Below are positions 5,306-6,784 of a stretch of 6,784 nucleotides of DNA, piece after piece. A program made the translations under genes and the position numbers. The notes beneath the pieces were generated by a model, which was not told the DNA's origin, did no database searches, and saw only the letters and a list, made by a program, of their open reading frames with translations. Source of the DNA: Thermodesulfovibrionia bacterium (GTDB lineage: Bacteria > Nitrospirota > Thermodesulfovibrionia > UBA6902); contig CAMYJJ010000162.1 of assembly GCA_947258735.1 (NCBI GenBank), positions 1 through 6,784 of the forward strand, written 5' to 3'. The first letter of the stretch is position 1. Every line of letters starts with the position of its first letter.

Positions 5306-6784
5306 CTATGCAGGCTGTGCTTCTTTTAACCACAGCAGTCTTGAATGATTGAATACGGACGAATGTAAGCTCTCCAGAAGCTCTGCAGCATTGGCATCAA
5401 GGCCCTGTTTCTTCTCAAAGGCAGAAACGGAAACAGTCTCTGCACTTACTTTAAGATCCTTTTTCATGTCAGCAGTAAAGGTCTTGATCTCATTGCCCAT
5501 TTCCTTTGAAAGATCAAAGAAGATGTCCCTGTGCTGTCTGGATTCACCGGCCGGTGAGAGGGCTCCGGTAAGTTTCTTTTCCTTACCCAGATAATTGATG
5601 ATGGTGCCAGATGATTCCAGTGCATCTGCTGCCGGGAGAATCAGATCAGCCTCTTTGGCAAGATCAGTCATATATGCCGTTTGAACAATAATAAAATCTG
5701 CTCCCGGTTTTTTACTGATCGGGAGTTCTCCTACTGCATAGAGGAGATCAACTCCGCCTGAAGCCATATCACTGTATGTCTTACCCTCAGTGGTAAGACC
5801 CAGAGTCATAACACCCCTTGCATTTGCTTCAAGAGGTACCGCTGCAACCTTGATGTTATCTGCAAGGGACAGATTTTTTGCAGCGCTGAACAGGGAAGGG
5901 GAGCACAGTATCGCTGTATCTCCGGCTTTTGAAATCAGCTCTGCAGCCTTTGCCATATCTTCAGATACAGTTTCACCGGAAACCGCACCACTGAGCTTTG
6001 AATCAGTTTTCACTCCAGCATCGACAAGCGCCTTTGCAAGTGAGGCAAGAGAAGATGCTTCATCTCCCTTGATATTTACGTGTGCCGCTGATCCCAGTCT
6101 GGTATCATCAGCATTGATTGTTATGAGTTTTGCCCCTCTTGCAGCAGCCCTTCTTACCCCGGCATCAAGGGCAGGAAGCACTCTTTCCCATTGAGAAGGA
6201 TTAAGTCCGGCAACTACTATGGCTTTAGGGGAGTCAAGATCCAACTGATCAGACTGCTTCATTGCATCAGCATCCGTATAAAGGCTTGCGGTGGTGTCGA
6301 CATTTTTTGTCTTGATAACATCAGCTGCAAATTTTGAAATTGTATATGCATCTTCATTCAGAATACCGGCAGTACTGATGATGCCTGCATTTCTGGAGCC
6401 CTTTAACTTTTCCGCAGCCAAGGACAGGGCATCGCTCCAGGAAGCCTCTTCAAGCTTTCCATTTTTCTTTATCATCGGTGAAGTGACCCGTGCGTCTGAA
6501 CCTGATGCATCAAAACCAAAACGGCCGATGGCGCAGATGTAATCCTCAACAGAGCCATCTTCGCCAGCTGATGTGACCTTGACAACAGTGCCGTCACTTG
6601 TGCTGACAGATATATCACATCCGTTACCGCATGAAAGGCAAACAGAGTTTGTTGTCTCATATTCCCATTCCCTGCCTTTTCTCCACCTGTCTGCCTCCAG
6701 AAGGGCATTCACCGGGCAGGCATCTACACAGCTTCCGCAGAATGTGCATTCAGACTCCTGCAAAGGTTTGTCCATCGCAGTAGC
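5306..6784 (-). CDS. NuoG/formate dehydrogenase-like iron-sulfur protein (5' end outside window)
   Basis: A molybdopterin-oxidoreductase-fold subunit, probably an electron carrier of a NADH-linked complex. Residue numbers count from the ATG at 6775. C10, C13, C16 and C20 (CxxCxxCxxxCP) bind one [4Fe-4S]. C46, C49, C53 and C81 (CxxCxxxC-x27-C) match the N7 cluster motif of bacterial NuoG and of formate dehydrogenases. A MopB-type domain follows (about 113-440), including GLNPSQ, ANARG and the LPAADALESSGT segment typical of NuoG. The C-terminal molybdopterin-dinucleotide-binding domain seen in real formate dehydrogenases appears absent, favouring a NuoG-like, non-catalytic role. The frame is open to the window edge (9 nt before the ATG, with no ribosome site), and relatives carry 2Fe-2S and Cys/His-cluster domains ahead of this point, so the gene is most likely cut here. 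Partners (NuoE/F or HoxF-like) should lie further upstream on this strand. It is the last gene of its transcript, given the strong terminator. Confidence 0.85.
   Translation of the reverse strand, partial: ATAMDKPLQESECTFCGSCVDACPVNALLEADRWRKGREWEYETTNSVCLSCGNGCDISVSTSDGTVVKVTSAGEDGSVEDYICAIGRFGFDASGSDARVTSPMIKKNGKLEEASWSDALSLAAEKLKGSRNAGIISTAGILNEDAYTISKFAADVIKTKNVDTTASLYTDADAMKQSDQLDLDSPKAIVVAGLNPSQWERVLPALDAGVRRAAARGAKLITINADDTRLGSAAHVNIKGDEASSLASLAKALVDAGVKTDSKLSGAVSGETVSEDMAKAAELISKAGDTAILCSPSLFSAAKNLSLADNIKVAAVPLEANARGVMTLGLTTEGKTYSDMASGGVDLLYAVGELPISKKPGADFIIVQTAYMTDLAKEADLILPAADALESSGTIINYLGKEKKLTGALSPAGESRQHRDIFFDLSKEMGNEIKTFTADMKKDLKVSAETVSVSAFEKKQGLDANAAELLESLHSSVFNHSRLLWLKEAQPA

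Noticed and set aside
5790..6194. 134-aa frame on the + strand opposite the NuoG-like gene
   Set aside because: Antisense shadow of a clearly coding gene with motif support on the - strand; low-complexity Ala/Ser composition mirrors the codon use of the true gene.

Overview
The window looks like chromosomal DNA of an environmental bacterium. A Nitrospirota or Desulfobacterota (Geobacter-like) lineage is my best guess. It rests on a tandem-RCK potassium channel of the type known from Geobacter, a NuoG/formate-dehydrogenase-like iron-sulfur protein, and many dispersed palindromic repeats of kinds I associate with those groups. There are no rRNA or tRNA genes to fix the taxonomy, so this is inference.

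Layout. The left half (140-3450) reads on the + strand: a two-transmembrane K+ channel with two RCK modules and a good sigma70-type promoter in front (44-72); a short hotdog acyl-CoA thioesterase; and a haloalkane dehalogenase with a complete HLD-II catalytic pentad. The right part (4575-6784) reads on the - strand: a molybdopterin-oxidoreductase-like iron-sulfur protein, cut by the right window edge, then a YacP-like NYN nuclease-fold protein. A very clear intrinsic terminator at 5185-5232 separates these two. The two groups of genes converge on a gene-poor stretch at 3451-4574.

Intergenic DNA is the most unusual aspect. A nested inverted-repeat (MITE-like) element occupies 1814-1997 and ends 26 bp before the thioesterase start. 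A double-hairpin repeat lies at 2441-2528 just before the dehalogenase, with related copies at 3867-3930 and, decayed, at 5143-5172. The 3451-4272 stretch holds a series of other hairpins and no convincing gene. A 7-bp tandem repeat of five units sits at 4532-4566. One 97-codon ORF at 4273-4566 (-) is ambiguous; it may be a gene remnant.

The genes do not form an obvious pathway. The thioesterase and dehalogenase could be co-transcribed, but I see no metabolic link. I found no defence system, CRISPR array, transposase, phage gene or other clearly new system. The points most worth checking are the repeat elements and their relation to gene starts, the possible leaderless expression of several genes, the dehalogenase, and the ambiguous ORF.
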